Positions 8,841 through 18,805 of a DNA stretch of 64,000 bases are shown here, piece after piece. Position numbers and translations under genes: made by a program. Origin of the DNA: Phytophthora colocasiae. Taxonomy: Eukaryota; Oomycota; Peronosporomycetes; Peronosporales; Peronosporaceae. The notes under the pieces were generated by a model. That model worked only from the letters and a program-made list of their open reading frames with translations, ran no database searches and was not told where the DNA came from. The stretch lies in NCBI GenBank assembly GCA_018806915.1, contig JAGKQI010000020.1:682001-746000 (forward strand), written 5' to 3'. Positions within the stretch are counted from its first letter, which is position 1. Every line of letters begins with the position of its first letter.

Positions 8841-11261
8841 ATGGCCTTGTGCATCACCGACACGTCGGATAACGCGTCGGCGGGCTCCAGCGTGGACAGC
8901 ACGAGAGACAACACGAACCTCTTCGGCCGTCGACTGCTGGCCGCTGTCTCCAGCAGTAGCGGAAGCAGCGATGGCTACGCGCAGCTCGAAACAGAGTTTT
9001 CCGGAGCTGTGGCCATTTCTACAGTCGTGAACGCGCTGTCATTGCTGGGCTTCGCATTCATTCTCACCACGTACCTCCTCTTCCCGCCTGTACGCAAGCA
9101 GCATTCGTCGCTGCTCGTGTGGGTGGCACTCATGGGCATGCTCTTCCACGGTACTGTATTGGCTCAAACGTCCGCAGCATACGGCACTTGCTGCACGACG
9201 GCCCCTGTGATCCAGCTAGCGCTGCTCTCTCACGAACTGTACTTCTTTGCGCTCGCATTCAACTTTTACTTCACCACCAAGTTCCCTTTCCGATCGTCAA
9301 GGTGGCTCAACCCGATCTACCACGTCGTCGTTTGGGTCATCAGTATAGCAGTTACGATCGTAGCGTGGCAATTAGGCACGGGCAGGGTCAGTTCGTATGG
9401 ATATTGTTGGTACGCGGCTGAGTACGATGGTGACAGCGACGATGATAGAGAGTTCATTTTGCTGGAGATCTTCTTCATTCCGGTATGCGCTGGATACTGC
9501 GTTAGCATCGGTTGCTACATTCTCGCTACAAAACGTGTTCGTCTCACGATGGGCGGGAACTCGAAGACACGCACGAATCTGGATTCAATGCGCAGCTTCT
9601 TGTTCTGGAGCTTCTCTCTGTGGATGGTCGTAACGATCCCCTATATATTGCGGCATCGTAATGTGGTCACTACGAACTCAGCTGGTGAGAAAGCTCTTCG
9701 ATTCTTAGGGAGGTTGGCGATCGCCTTTTTGGGTACGGGCAGTGCGATACTCTGGACCAAGTCCATGGGCATACTGAAGACATTTAAACTCTGGCGGCAA
9801 CGCAACTGGGATGACTACTTCAAGGTTTACGACGCTTCGTGGGTACTACGTCGTGAAATCTTGTACTTCGCTACCAAGGGCATCCAGTTAGGTGCAAGCA
9901 GCGCTCAGGGTATTCCAGAGAACGAGAGCATCAACCCAAACGTCGAGTCAATTTTCTCCTTCACACAGCGGTCAGGTATTTTCCCGTGGCAGCTACGACT
10001 CGGAGCTGTATCACAGACTCCTAGTGTCTTGTCATTTGAGCTAGACGGTGCTACTTCCGGCCAGAAGGCTATCTTCCGTGACTTTGAACCTGAGGTCTTT
10101 CATGAGATTCGACGTATGTCCGGTATCACTCGTGAAAGCTACATTCAATCGTTCAAGGGAAGCACACGGGAACGTTTCAGTGAAGGAAAGAGCGGATCGT
10201 TTCTTTATTACACAGGTGACCAGACTTTCATCCTCAAAACGTGCTCACCAGCTGAGCAGAAGTATCTCCTGTACATCCTGCCTCAGTACATGGCTCACCT
10301 CCGTCGCAACCCAAACAGTTATCTCTGTCGATATGTGGGATGCCACGAGCTGGTGATGGAGCACCATTCGATTTTGTTCATCGTGCTGACAAACATCCTG
10401 AACAACCCAAGCGTGAACATTGACGAGCTTTACGATCTTAAAGGAGCATGGGTGGGGCGTCACCGTGGCGACTCGCCCAGTGGAACTCAGCGTGTGTGCA
10501 AATTCTGCGGTCATGATTTCGTCGTGGGTATGTCGGAGGAGGTGTGCTCTCAAAACCCAAACGCTGGCTTTGGTCATACAGAGTTTGTTGTGGGAAAAGA
10601 TTTGAACTGGTCATGTCGCCGCCTTGGTCTTCCAACTGACGTAGCTGAGCAACTTGGCAGCCAGTTGTACGCTGACACGGAGTTCCTGCAGCGAATGAAT
10701 TCGATGGACTATAGCTTGGTGATTGGATTGAGCCGCCACAAGTCGTTTTCCACATCTAGTGGGGGTGGAACAGTACTCTCGCGCAGTGGTGGACCCACTG
10801 TGAAAGGGAAACTATTTGTTGGTGGAAACAGCAGTGACGAGGCAGGCTACCTGGAGTCGATAAGTCCCAACGGTGCTACTCTCCAAGGACTTAGTCGCCC
10901 CAGAGGAAACCTAACGACATTCTCTGCAGATGCCTGCGTCGTAAACATGGGTATCATCGATATTCTGACGCCATGGTCTTTCAAGAAAAGTCTCGAGAGG
11001 TGGGTTCGTGTCCGCCTTCAGTGCCGCGACGCGAAGGGGATCTCGTGTATGAAGCCTATTCCGTATGCTGATCGCTTCCGTCGTAACGTGATCGACACTG
11101 TTATCTTCGGTCGCCGGCTAGGTTCCAAGAGACGGCATCCAGAAAAACAGCAAGGAGAGTCGATTATGGTAGACTTTACGAGTATGTCCATGGATGTGAA
11201 TTTCTCTATGGACATCACGAACTTGTCGGTGGATACGTCAAACCTCTCGATGGAGATATAA
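8841..11261 (+). CDS. GPCR-phosphatidylinositol-phosphate kinase fusion (GK/RpkA type)
   Basis: A receptor with a built-in lipid kinase that would couple an outside signal directly to PIP/PIP2 synthesis at a membrane. A single exon encodes 806 aa. After a Ser-rich N-terminus of about 60 residues, seven hydrophobic segments span roughly residues 60-315. A PIPK catalytic domain follows (about 400-790), with DLKGAWVGR (the family's DLKGS-x-x-x-R), NSMDYSLVIG, the metal-binding MGIIDIL, and an activation loop ending in KPIPYADRF. This architecture is established for Phytophthora GK proteins and Dictyostelium RpkA. The tail ends in repeats of the type NLSxD/E. Dynein light chain lies tail-to-tail only 56 bp away. 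The family call is firm; ligand and localisation are unknown. Confidence 0.95.
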   Translation: MALCITDTSDNASAGSSVDSTRDNTNLFGRRLLAAVSSSSGSSDGYAQLETEFSGAVAISTVVNALSLLGFAFILTTYLLFPPVRKQHSSLLVWVALMGMLFHGTVLAQTSAAYGTCCTTAPVIQLALLSHELYFFALAFNFYFTTKFPFRSSRWLNPIYHVVVWVISIAVTIVAWQLGTGRVSSYGYCWYAAEYDGDSDDDREFILLEIFFIPVCAGYCVSIGCYILATKRVRLTMGGNSKTRTNLDSMRSFLFWSFSLWMVVTIPYILRHRNVVTTNSAGEKALRFLGRLAIAFLGTGSAILWTKSMGILKTFKLWRQRNWDDYFKVYDASWVLRREILYFATKGIQLGASSAQGIPENESINPNVESIFSFTQRSGIFPWQLRLGAVSQTPSVLSFELDGATSGQKAIFRDFEPEVFHEIRRMSGITRESYIQSFKGSTRERFSEGKSGSFLYYTGDQTFILKTCSPAEQKYLLYILPQYMAHLRRNPNSYLCRYVGCHELVMEHHSILFIVLTNILNNPSVNIDELYDLKGAWVGRHRGDSPSGTQRVCKFCGHDFVVGMSEEVCSQNPNAGFGHTEFVVGKDLNWSCRRLGLPTDVAEQLGSQLYADTEFLQRMNSMDYSLVIGLSRHKSFSTSSGGGTVLSRSGGPTVKGKLFVGGNSSDEAGYLESISPNGATLQGLSRPRGNLTTFSADACVVNMGIIDILTPWSFKKSLERWVRVRLQCRDAKGISCMKPIPYADRFRRNVIDTVIFGRRLGSKRRHPEKQQGESIMVDFTSMSMDVNFSMDITNLSVDTSNLSMEI

Positions 11262-11317
11262 AAACCCACGTCACTGTCCAGCCTCGCGGTGGATTGATCG
11301 ATCATCAACGGGTTAGA

Positions 11318-11995
11318 CTAGTGAAGACTGACGCAGTAGACCGTGAGCACGCAGGTCATGGTCGCGTTCTCCCACCTGATCGATAGACTGCCTGGAATCC
11401 ATGAAGCAACCACGCCGTTTCAGTCATGACAACACGCCTACAATCATCTCGCCAGTCAGCACTCACCATCGCGTTCAGCGTCCCAAAAGCACGACGAGTT
11501 GGTGTGGTATCCGGCATTCCGCTTCTGCAGGATCGTACAGTTCACTGTTCTAGCCCATCAGGCATTCGTTAGTTTGCGTATACTTTCAATTTTGCTCGTA
11601 ACTATTTAATGTCATTGCAAACATCCATCACTTCTTCATCAACGCACCAATGTATTTGAATCCTGCCGTGCCGTTTGCCACACCCTTGAGATCCTTCAGA
11701 CACTGCGATGAGATGTCCGTCGTCCATTGATGCACGTCCGCTGCATGATAATTGTGTCCAGCCAGAACCTTCTCCGGAATCTGCACGGATAGCACTACTT
11801 AGTAGGGTGACACATGTTAGTCTGGTAAAGACATTCGGACCTCTTGGGCGATCTTCTTGACCTCGTCCTGGATCTGGTGGAACTCGTACTGCAACACCAA
11901 CCAGCACATGGAATAGCAAACCGTTTAGTCTGATTTTAAACCCACTTTGTCGTCTGGCACACCGCACTGAGAGCACGCACCGCGGCGTTCTCCAT
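11318..11995 (-). CDS. DYNLT1: Tctex1-type dynein light chain
   Basis: A light chain of cytoplasmic and axonemal dynein that binds the intermediate chain. It is split over five exons (11995-11981, 11888-11841, 11780-11648, 11544-11467, 11391-11318), so no long open frame reveals it. The joined 348 nt encode 115 aa, matching the family length. Conserved patches are [20 protein letters not shown], the [18 protein letters not shown] core, and [20 protein letters not shown] at the C-terminus, aligning end to end with human DYNLT1. Exon 1 is only 15 nt (MENAA). Donors are GTGCGT (twice), GTGAGT, and GTCCGA at 11840, the weakest; phase and alignment support all four junctions. It is divergent from Raptor over 272 bp. 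Confidence 0.9.
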
Positions 11996-12267
11996 GCTGA
12001 TCTTCCGGCGCTTTGAAGGGCGATTGCAACTCATGCACAAACTTTATCGTTAAGTTCGCACAAAACTCGTTAAGTACGCACACTTTTAGCCACAGAGAAG
12101 GCGGCAAGGTCGCACCTGGGAGCTGCGATCGAGCTGCTAGCGACCGTCTCCCTTCTCTTCATCTTCTTCAAATAGCTTCGTTTTCTTTGTTTGTGTCTTG
12201 GCTACCGGACGACGCGCTTTTTGCGCTCTTACGTACTCGGGGTCACGCGATACAAACAGCTTAAGCT

Positions 12268-15200
12268 ATGGCAGTGGCGTCGCAGTCCCCAGCGTACACG
12301 TCTCCGCGGGTTTCGACTGCTAACAACGTTTACGATCCTCTCAATATGAACGGAGGTCGTCAAGCTGAACGTGCAGGAGGTTTACGCTTTGCTCAAGACG
12401 CGGAGAAGAGCAGTGAAGCTGACGAATCATCCAAGCCCATGGACATTGTGCCGTGGCGTATGCGTGAGCGTATGAAGACGATGGATGTGGCGCTTGTGCT
12501 ATGTCTCAATATTGGAACAGACCCGCCAGATGTCGAGAAATCTACGCCTTGTGCTCGCAAAGAGTGCTGGGTGGACCCATTCTCTATGCCTGCCAAAAAG
12601 GCCCTCGAGACAATCGGTAACACACTGCAGTCCCAGTATGAACGCTGGCAGCCTCGTGCACGCTACAAACAGAGTTTGGATCCGACAGTGGAGAAGATTC
12701 GAGACTTGTGTGTGAATCGACGAAGACTGGCGAAACATGACCGAGTGCTCTTCCATTACAATGGACACGGAGTCCCTCGACCAACGCAGAACGGAGAGGT
12801 GTGGGTGTTCAACAAAAGCTACACGCAGTACATCCCGCTGTTAGTTTACGACTTGCAGTCGTGGGTCGGTACGCCGTCAATCTACGTGTTCGACTGCTCA
12901 GCGGCGGGAGTTCTACTTAGTCATTTCACGTCACCTCCGACGAACCCGACGCAAACCAACGGACGAAATGGAAACCCGTCTGCTAACGAAGCGATTGTAT
13001 TGGCTGCATGTGCTGCGGATGAATTACTGCCGATGAACCCGGAACTTTGTGCAGACGTCTTTACATCTTGCTTGACGACCCCAATTACTGTCGCGCTACG
13101 ATGGTTCATATCACAAAACGAGCTTTCGATGGCACATCTTGATGCAAGCTTCATTGAACGTATTCCCGGAAAGTTAACTGACAGGAAGACACCGCTGGGC
13201 GAGTTGAATTGGATTTTTACCGCTATCACCGATACCATAGCGTGGAATATGCTCCCTCGCGAGTTGTTCCAGAAACTGTTCCGGCAGGATTTACTTGTCG
13301 CGTCTCTCTTTCGCAACTTCCTGTTGGCGGAACGCATTATGAAGTCTGAAGGTTGCTCACCGTGCTCGCTTCCAGCTCTGCCGCCTACAAATCATCATTC
13401 CCTGTGGCGTTCATGGGATCTGGCGGCGGAAGTGTGCCTAAACCAACTGTACAAGCTCTCAAACCCTTATCCAAACGTTGATATGAGCTTCCAGCCTTCT
13501 CGATTCTTCGCAGAGCAACTCACAGCATTTGAAGTATGGTTACAATTCGGGTCTTCGGAGAAGCCGCCACCCCAGCAGCTGCCAATGGTTTTACAAGTGC
13601 TTTTAAGCCAGGTTCATCGTCTTCGTGCGCTCGTGTTGCTCAAGAAGTTCCTTGATCTTGGCCCATGGGCTGTGAATCTGGCACTCTCGGTTGGAATTTT
13701 CCCGTATGTGCTGAAATTGCTGCAGTCACCAGCCAGTGAGCTTCGTCAAGTTCTTGTCTTTATCTGGGCAAAAATACTTGCTCTGGACTCCAGTTGTCAA
13801 GTTGATCTTGTAAAAGACGATGGACACTCCTACTTCATATCACATTTAGCTGCTGGGCTGCACAATGGTGGGGGCAACCAGAGTGCATATAGCGCTGCAA
13901 GCAGCTTGATGCCTGCTGAACAGAAGGTCATGGCAGCCTTCATTATTTCCGTGATTTGCAACAACTACCTGCCGGGCCAAAAGAGCTGCTTGCCCCAGTA
14001 TTTGCATAAGATTTGCATAAATTTACTTCAGGATCCGGATGAAGAAGTGCGAAAGTGGGTTTGCTTGTGTCTGGCGAAGCTGTGGGAAAACTTTGACGAC
14101 GCCAAGCGTATTGCAATAGAGGACAAGGTGCCTCGGATACTTGGTACTAAACTCCGTGATGATCGCCCAGAAGTACGTGCTGCTGCTGCCTACGCTTTCG
14201 GCACACTAGTTGGCTTCCAATGTGACCCTAACGCAAGCGGGAAGCAGGTTGATATGAGCCGCTTAGAAGATTTCCTCCGTCAGAGAGCTCACGATGACAT
14301 TGTTGTGGCCTTGGAACTGCTGCGGGGCTGCCGTGATGGATCTCCTCTCGTTCGTCGTGAGAGTGTGTTGGCCCTGGCAAATGTTATTCTACACAATTAC
14401 CATCAACCTCGTTTTGAGTCAGTAGCCAAGCACTTTAAGAATCAGCCGGCGAGCGCCCCAGTTTCTTTTCCGTCCGATCGCGGGTCTTCCCCAGTTGGAT
14501 TGAATTTTCAAGGCGGTAATGACACGTTAAATGCGCTGGAAAGTGGAAGTGACGGGAACTTCCAGGCTGGCGGGGACGTATTTGTGGATGAGGGGCTACT
14601 CGACGAGATTGGAGAGGATGCCAAACACTACGCGCAAATTTGGCACATGCTGAAGGAAATGCAGTCTAGAGACCCGTTCCCACATGTGGTGGATGCCGTC
14701 AAAGCGATCGTCAGCTTCGTAAACTCAAGCATCTTGGAGTCGGAGCAAGAACAATTACGTGAAAACAGTCAGACAGGAAGTGTGTTGGCTTCTCCTCCGC
14801 GCAGTGCAAACCCTGACAACATGTCGCCAGTCATGCGTACTGAAAGGAGCCCTGGTGCTGCATCTCAGCTTCGACGGGAAGGCTCGGTGCCTGGATTGGC
14901 TTTAGTTCAGTCTCAACAAAATGATGGCGGATTTGGTTTATCCTCAGAAAACGCAGCTCAGGCGTCGATAAGCACCGAACATTCGCACCCGGTTAATACG
15001 CATGCGGTAAATACGCACATACAGGCTGCTGCTCCTCCGCCGAAAGGACTACGGTCAGCTGTATCGGTGGGAAACTTCCAGCAGTATCAAAACAAGTTTC
15101 ACCAAGGCTTGAACACTGTTGAAGGCCAGGTATCCACACCTATGAGTACGGGCAGTAACACCGTTCAAGGACAATATCTTAGCCAAGTTGCTTCTCAAAT

Positions 15201-16706
15201 GGCTGGTGGCTACAACGTACCTAGCAATGGCCAATTTAGTGAGGGGGGCTTGGGCGGCTATCCAGTACATGTACCCCCACCACTGGAACGTTTTGGCCGT
15301 AATGATGACTTCCCAGCAACGCTTATGTCGACATGCTATGAACGGCACAAAGCCCATTTCAACAGCCCGATCCTGGAACCTGTGCAGGAGGACGAGGACC
15401 CGCTAAGTGAGAAGGGAGCAGAGCGGTGGGAACGTTGCCGACGCTTCAATCGAATTCGAGGTGCAGCCATGAAGCTTGCTCCAGGTTTTGCTTCACCGAG
15501 AAGCTCGGAAAAGTCACCAGCGATGCAGAGAGCTGGTTTAGGCTTGCGTGATGCTAGTCCCCATAGCGCACCTCTCTACTCTCCTGCCGATTATGATGCT
15601 GCCCGTCGGATTTCGACGCTTGATGACCAACAAGAAGTAAAGGATTTTACGCTGAACCTTCGTCAGCGTGCTGTGCTGAATAATGATGCAGAAATGACAT
15701 CACTACTGCTTTTCCATCCGTACGAGACGATGCTACTTGTCGCGGACGAGAAAGACCAAATTTCACTGTACAACTTCGAGGAAGCGGAGAGAAAGGTGCT
15801 CAGCTTTGGGAACAAAAACCCGCCCGGGTAAGTGTATTATTGCGTGCATTACTTGATGACCGATCCTGCTAATGCCTTTGTATGGCTTGTAGATCGCGCT
15901 TGACGTCTTTGAACTGGATCAATGAGACAGAGGAAAGTCTTTTGACCTGCGGCTCCGATGATGGTGTGATCAAAATTTACCACGGACTGCACACTCCCCA
16001 CCCGTCGATGAACAATCCTAAATTATTGTCAGCGTTCGTTGCTGTACCTGATCTGGTGCCAGGCACTCGTGGATCGGGTCTGGTGATGAACTGGCAGCAA
16101 GATACTGGCATGATGTATGCAGGCGGAAATTCAAGCATGCTCCGTGGGTGGGATCTGCGTCAAGAAAAATGCACTGTCGCGCTTTCTACCCAAACGGACT
16201 CGTGCATCACCAGCATGGCCAGCGATGAGAATATGCCGGGGATGCTAGTGGCTGGGTTTGGTGATGGAACTTTGCGGATCTTCGACTCGCGTAGCAGACC
16301 CGACTACGCAGTCAAAACGAGCATGAAGGAGCACACATCGTGGGTGGTACAAACTCACATTTACGCAGGCCGCAATGAGCTGTTAACGGGATCTGTGACC
16401 GGCGAGTTGAAGTTTTGGGATATGCGCTATCCGAAGAACAGTGTCAAGTCTTTAGAAGCGCATCGGTCGCCAATGACTGCCCTCGCTGTTCACGACTACG
16501 CTCCAGTCTTTGCAAGTGGGTCCCACAACCAGTTCATTAAGGTTTTCCGGAGCGACGGCGAACAGTTGGCGCTCATCCGCTACCACGAAGGCTTCTTGGG
16601 CGAGCGAATCGGCCCCGTTTCGTGTTTAGCGTTCCATCCACATCGGCTCTTCTTGGCTGCTGGCGCTACTGATTCTGTGGTTGCTGTCTACTCGAGCGAT
16701 AAGTAA
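12268..16706 (+). CDS. RPTOR: Raptor, regulatory-associated protein of TOR
   Basis: Scaffold subunit of TORC1 that recruits substrates to TOR kinase in nutrient-controlled growth. Two exons (12268-15827 and 15893-16706; intron GTAAGT...TAG) encode about 1,457 aa. The conserved N-terminal caspase-like domain spans about residues 55-340: MDVALVLCLNIGTDPPD, HYNGHGVPRPT and the segment IYVFDCSAAG. HEAT repeats follow (about 400-750; FPYVLKLLQSP, DEEVRKWVCLCLAKLWENF, DRPEVRAAAAYAFG), then a Ser/Gln-rich linker (about 750-1080), and a seven-blade WD40 domain at the C-terminus that crosses the intron. All three domains are present, so the gene looks intact. It shares a 272-bp divergent promoter region with DYNLT1. 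Confidence 0.97.
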
Positions 16707-16865
16707 CCTTGATCATAGAGAAAAGAGGTGGGCTCACCTTAAACTCTTAAATGTACATGACAACTCGTGGTAATGCAAGCTTGTTCGTGCTTTGGAGGTT
16801 AAGAAAACTGATGCTTATGAATCACACGCAACTCACCGGGTCACTCACTTCCTGTTCGCATCCAA

Positions 16866-17996
16866 TTAGTTGCTGTTGATAGGGAACTCGGGAAGTGTAG
16901 CGCTGGGGAAGCGGTCGCGGTCATGCTTCGCGGCGAAGTCAGTGTTCGGGCCAGCCGGAACAATTCCGAACGTGTTGAGATGGGTGTGGGAACCATAGTA
17001 GTGGAACTTGATGTGTTGCATCAGGATTTTGCTATCAATGGACTTGACCACGGGCGGGAACTGGAAGATATCACGCGTGTACTGCACAAAATACCACAAT
17101 GCAGTTAGATCAATCGTACAAAACGAATTTCATCAGCCACCACTTACGTTCAGCAGATTCGGGTACTCCTTGATCATCTTCTTGTTCGTCTTGAAGTGCA
17201 CGTGGTAGACTTCGTCGAACCGGATCAACGTTGTGAACAGACGAACATCTGCTTCAGTGAAGACGTCACCCACGAGGAACCGTTGCTTGGATAAAATCTC
17301 CTCCACGCGATCCAAGCTCTCAAACAGCTTGGTCACAGCCTCGTCGTACGCGATCTGCGTGTTCGAGAAGCCGCACTTGTACACGCCGTTGTTGATGTCG
17401 TTGTAGACCCACTCGTTGATCTCGTTAATTTGCTCGCGGTATTTGGCCGGGTACAGATCCACCTTCGACGGTACAATTGCGTCGAACGATGAGTTGAAGA
17501 TGCGAATGATATCCGAAGACTCGTTCGAGACGATGGTTTTCTTGATCTTGTCCTACAGCACGGGCACCGTGTAGCGTGTGTTGCCCTTGGAGCACATCTC
17601 GTACAGATCGCGCACGAATTTTGCATCGTTAACAGTGTCCGGAATGGCACCCTCGGACGAATATTGGCCGAGTCCTGATGGACCAGCAAGCCACGGAGTC
17701 TGCTTTGGGTCTGCGAACGCCCAGCTCATGTGCTGGTCCTCGGGGTCGTTGGGCCGCGTGCGCTGGAACACCGGGTGCACGATAGAGAGACCGATAATGT
17801 CCTGCAGAACCTTGGCGTAGAGTGTGATCAACGTACGGTGGGCCCACGGGCAGGCAAGTGAAATGTAGAGGTGGTAACGGTTGGCCTCCGCAGGGAACTC
17901 GGCGTCGGCGTTGGGCTCGATCCAGTTGCGGAACTTGCTGGGGTCACGCACGAACGTGCCCTTCTCGGAGACGGCCCACGTGTTCTTGGTTGTCAT
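16866..17996 (-). CDS. Glutathionyl-hydroquinone reductase (ECM4/xi-class GST) with an in-frame stop
   Basis: Reduces glutathionyl-(hydro)quinones. Two exons (17996-17148, 17081-16866) give 354 codons. The catalytic motif CPWAHRT with its Cys lies near residue 53 and marks the xi-class. The C-terminal helical domain (NEWVYNDINNGVYKCGFS, DVRLFTTLIRFDEVYHVHFKTN, HLNTFGIVPAGP) is fully conserved. The frame is interrupted once, by TAG at 17553-17555, where the family has Trp in VPVLWD; a single G-to-A change from TGG explains it. Both flanks read without any other lesion, so this is a very young nonsense allele, a sequence error, or a read-through case. A splice explanation is not supported: the protein aligns without a gap here and no usable donor is close. 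The start is the ATG at 17996. Confidence 0.88.
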
Positions 17997-18805
17997 GGCT
18001 GGCGTTGGACGGCGGTGGAGACGAAAGTCGCTTGTTGCTTGGTTCGATGCTTGGCCGGCGGATTCGAAAGTGACGTCAGTGAAGTGAAGTGGAGACCAAG
18101 CAGACCGCTTGGTAATCAGCAGTTGGATCGATGATGTGCGTGATGGAGGCGTCTGATTGGCTAGAGCTGAAACGTTTACCAATCCGGTGAAATTCCAGTT
18201 GAAGTGACATGCCGGCGATGCGGTCTGCCTGCCCACGAAAGGAATGCACCTAGAGTGTACTAGACAGGTAGCTCTACATATATGCTAGGGGCACTTGCTC
18301 GGTGGCCTTGAGTCCAGGCATGACGCTTTGATAATTCCGTGTTGAAGTCTACAGCAATTTGGCCTGCAACCTGCATCCAAAGTGACTGACTGCACGTTGC
18401 CAGAGAGTCGACAAGATCTAGACTAGGATCTGGCGGCTGAGCAGTGAGTACTGTACAACATGTATGCACTGCATTGCAGTGACTGCACTTGCAGCATGTA
18501 CATGCTCACTGTATCACAGCCCGGCTCATTCAAAAACTTTGGTTACCTATATTGGTATCCTTTCTGTTAGCTATCTCTTTTACTAGTGACCTGCAGATCC
18601 ATGAACCAAACGTATTGCTGCTATAAAACGTATTGCTGTGTACATGGAGTATGAAGTACTCTGGATAGAAGCAATGCCTGCTTTGAGCGCGACTACCGAA
18701 CATTGCCAGACAAATTTTGGCACGATTTCTAACACAAATATTACATTACAAACTGTGGCTACATAACTGCTTTTCCTGGTTGCTCTTCCTGGTTGCCAGC
18801 CGTGC
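17997..18805. other. Intergenic region with CCAAT boxes
   Basis: An 809-bp stretch between the start of the GST-like gene and the start of the CIP2A-like gene, which diverge. It has an inverted pair of CCAAT boxes (ATTGG at 18156-18160, CCAAT at 18179-18183) about 160-190 bp upstream of the GST-like ATG, and a short palindrome, CACTGCATTGCAGTG, near 18470. I see no gene in it. Confidence 0.5.

Noticed and set aside
17556..17600. A micro-intron that would remove the TAG in the GST-like gene
   Set aside because: The family alignment has no gap here and any donor close enough would make an intron of about 15 nt.
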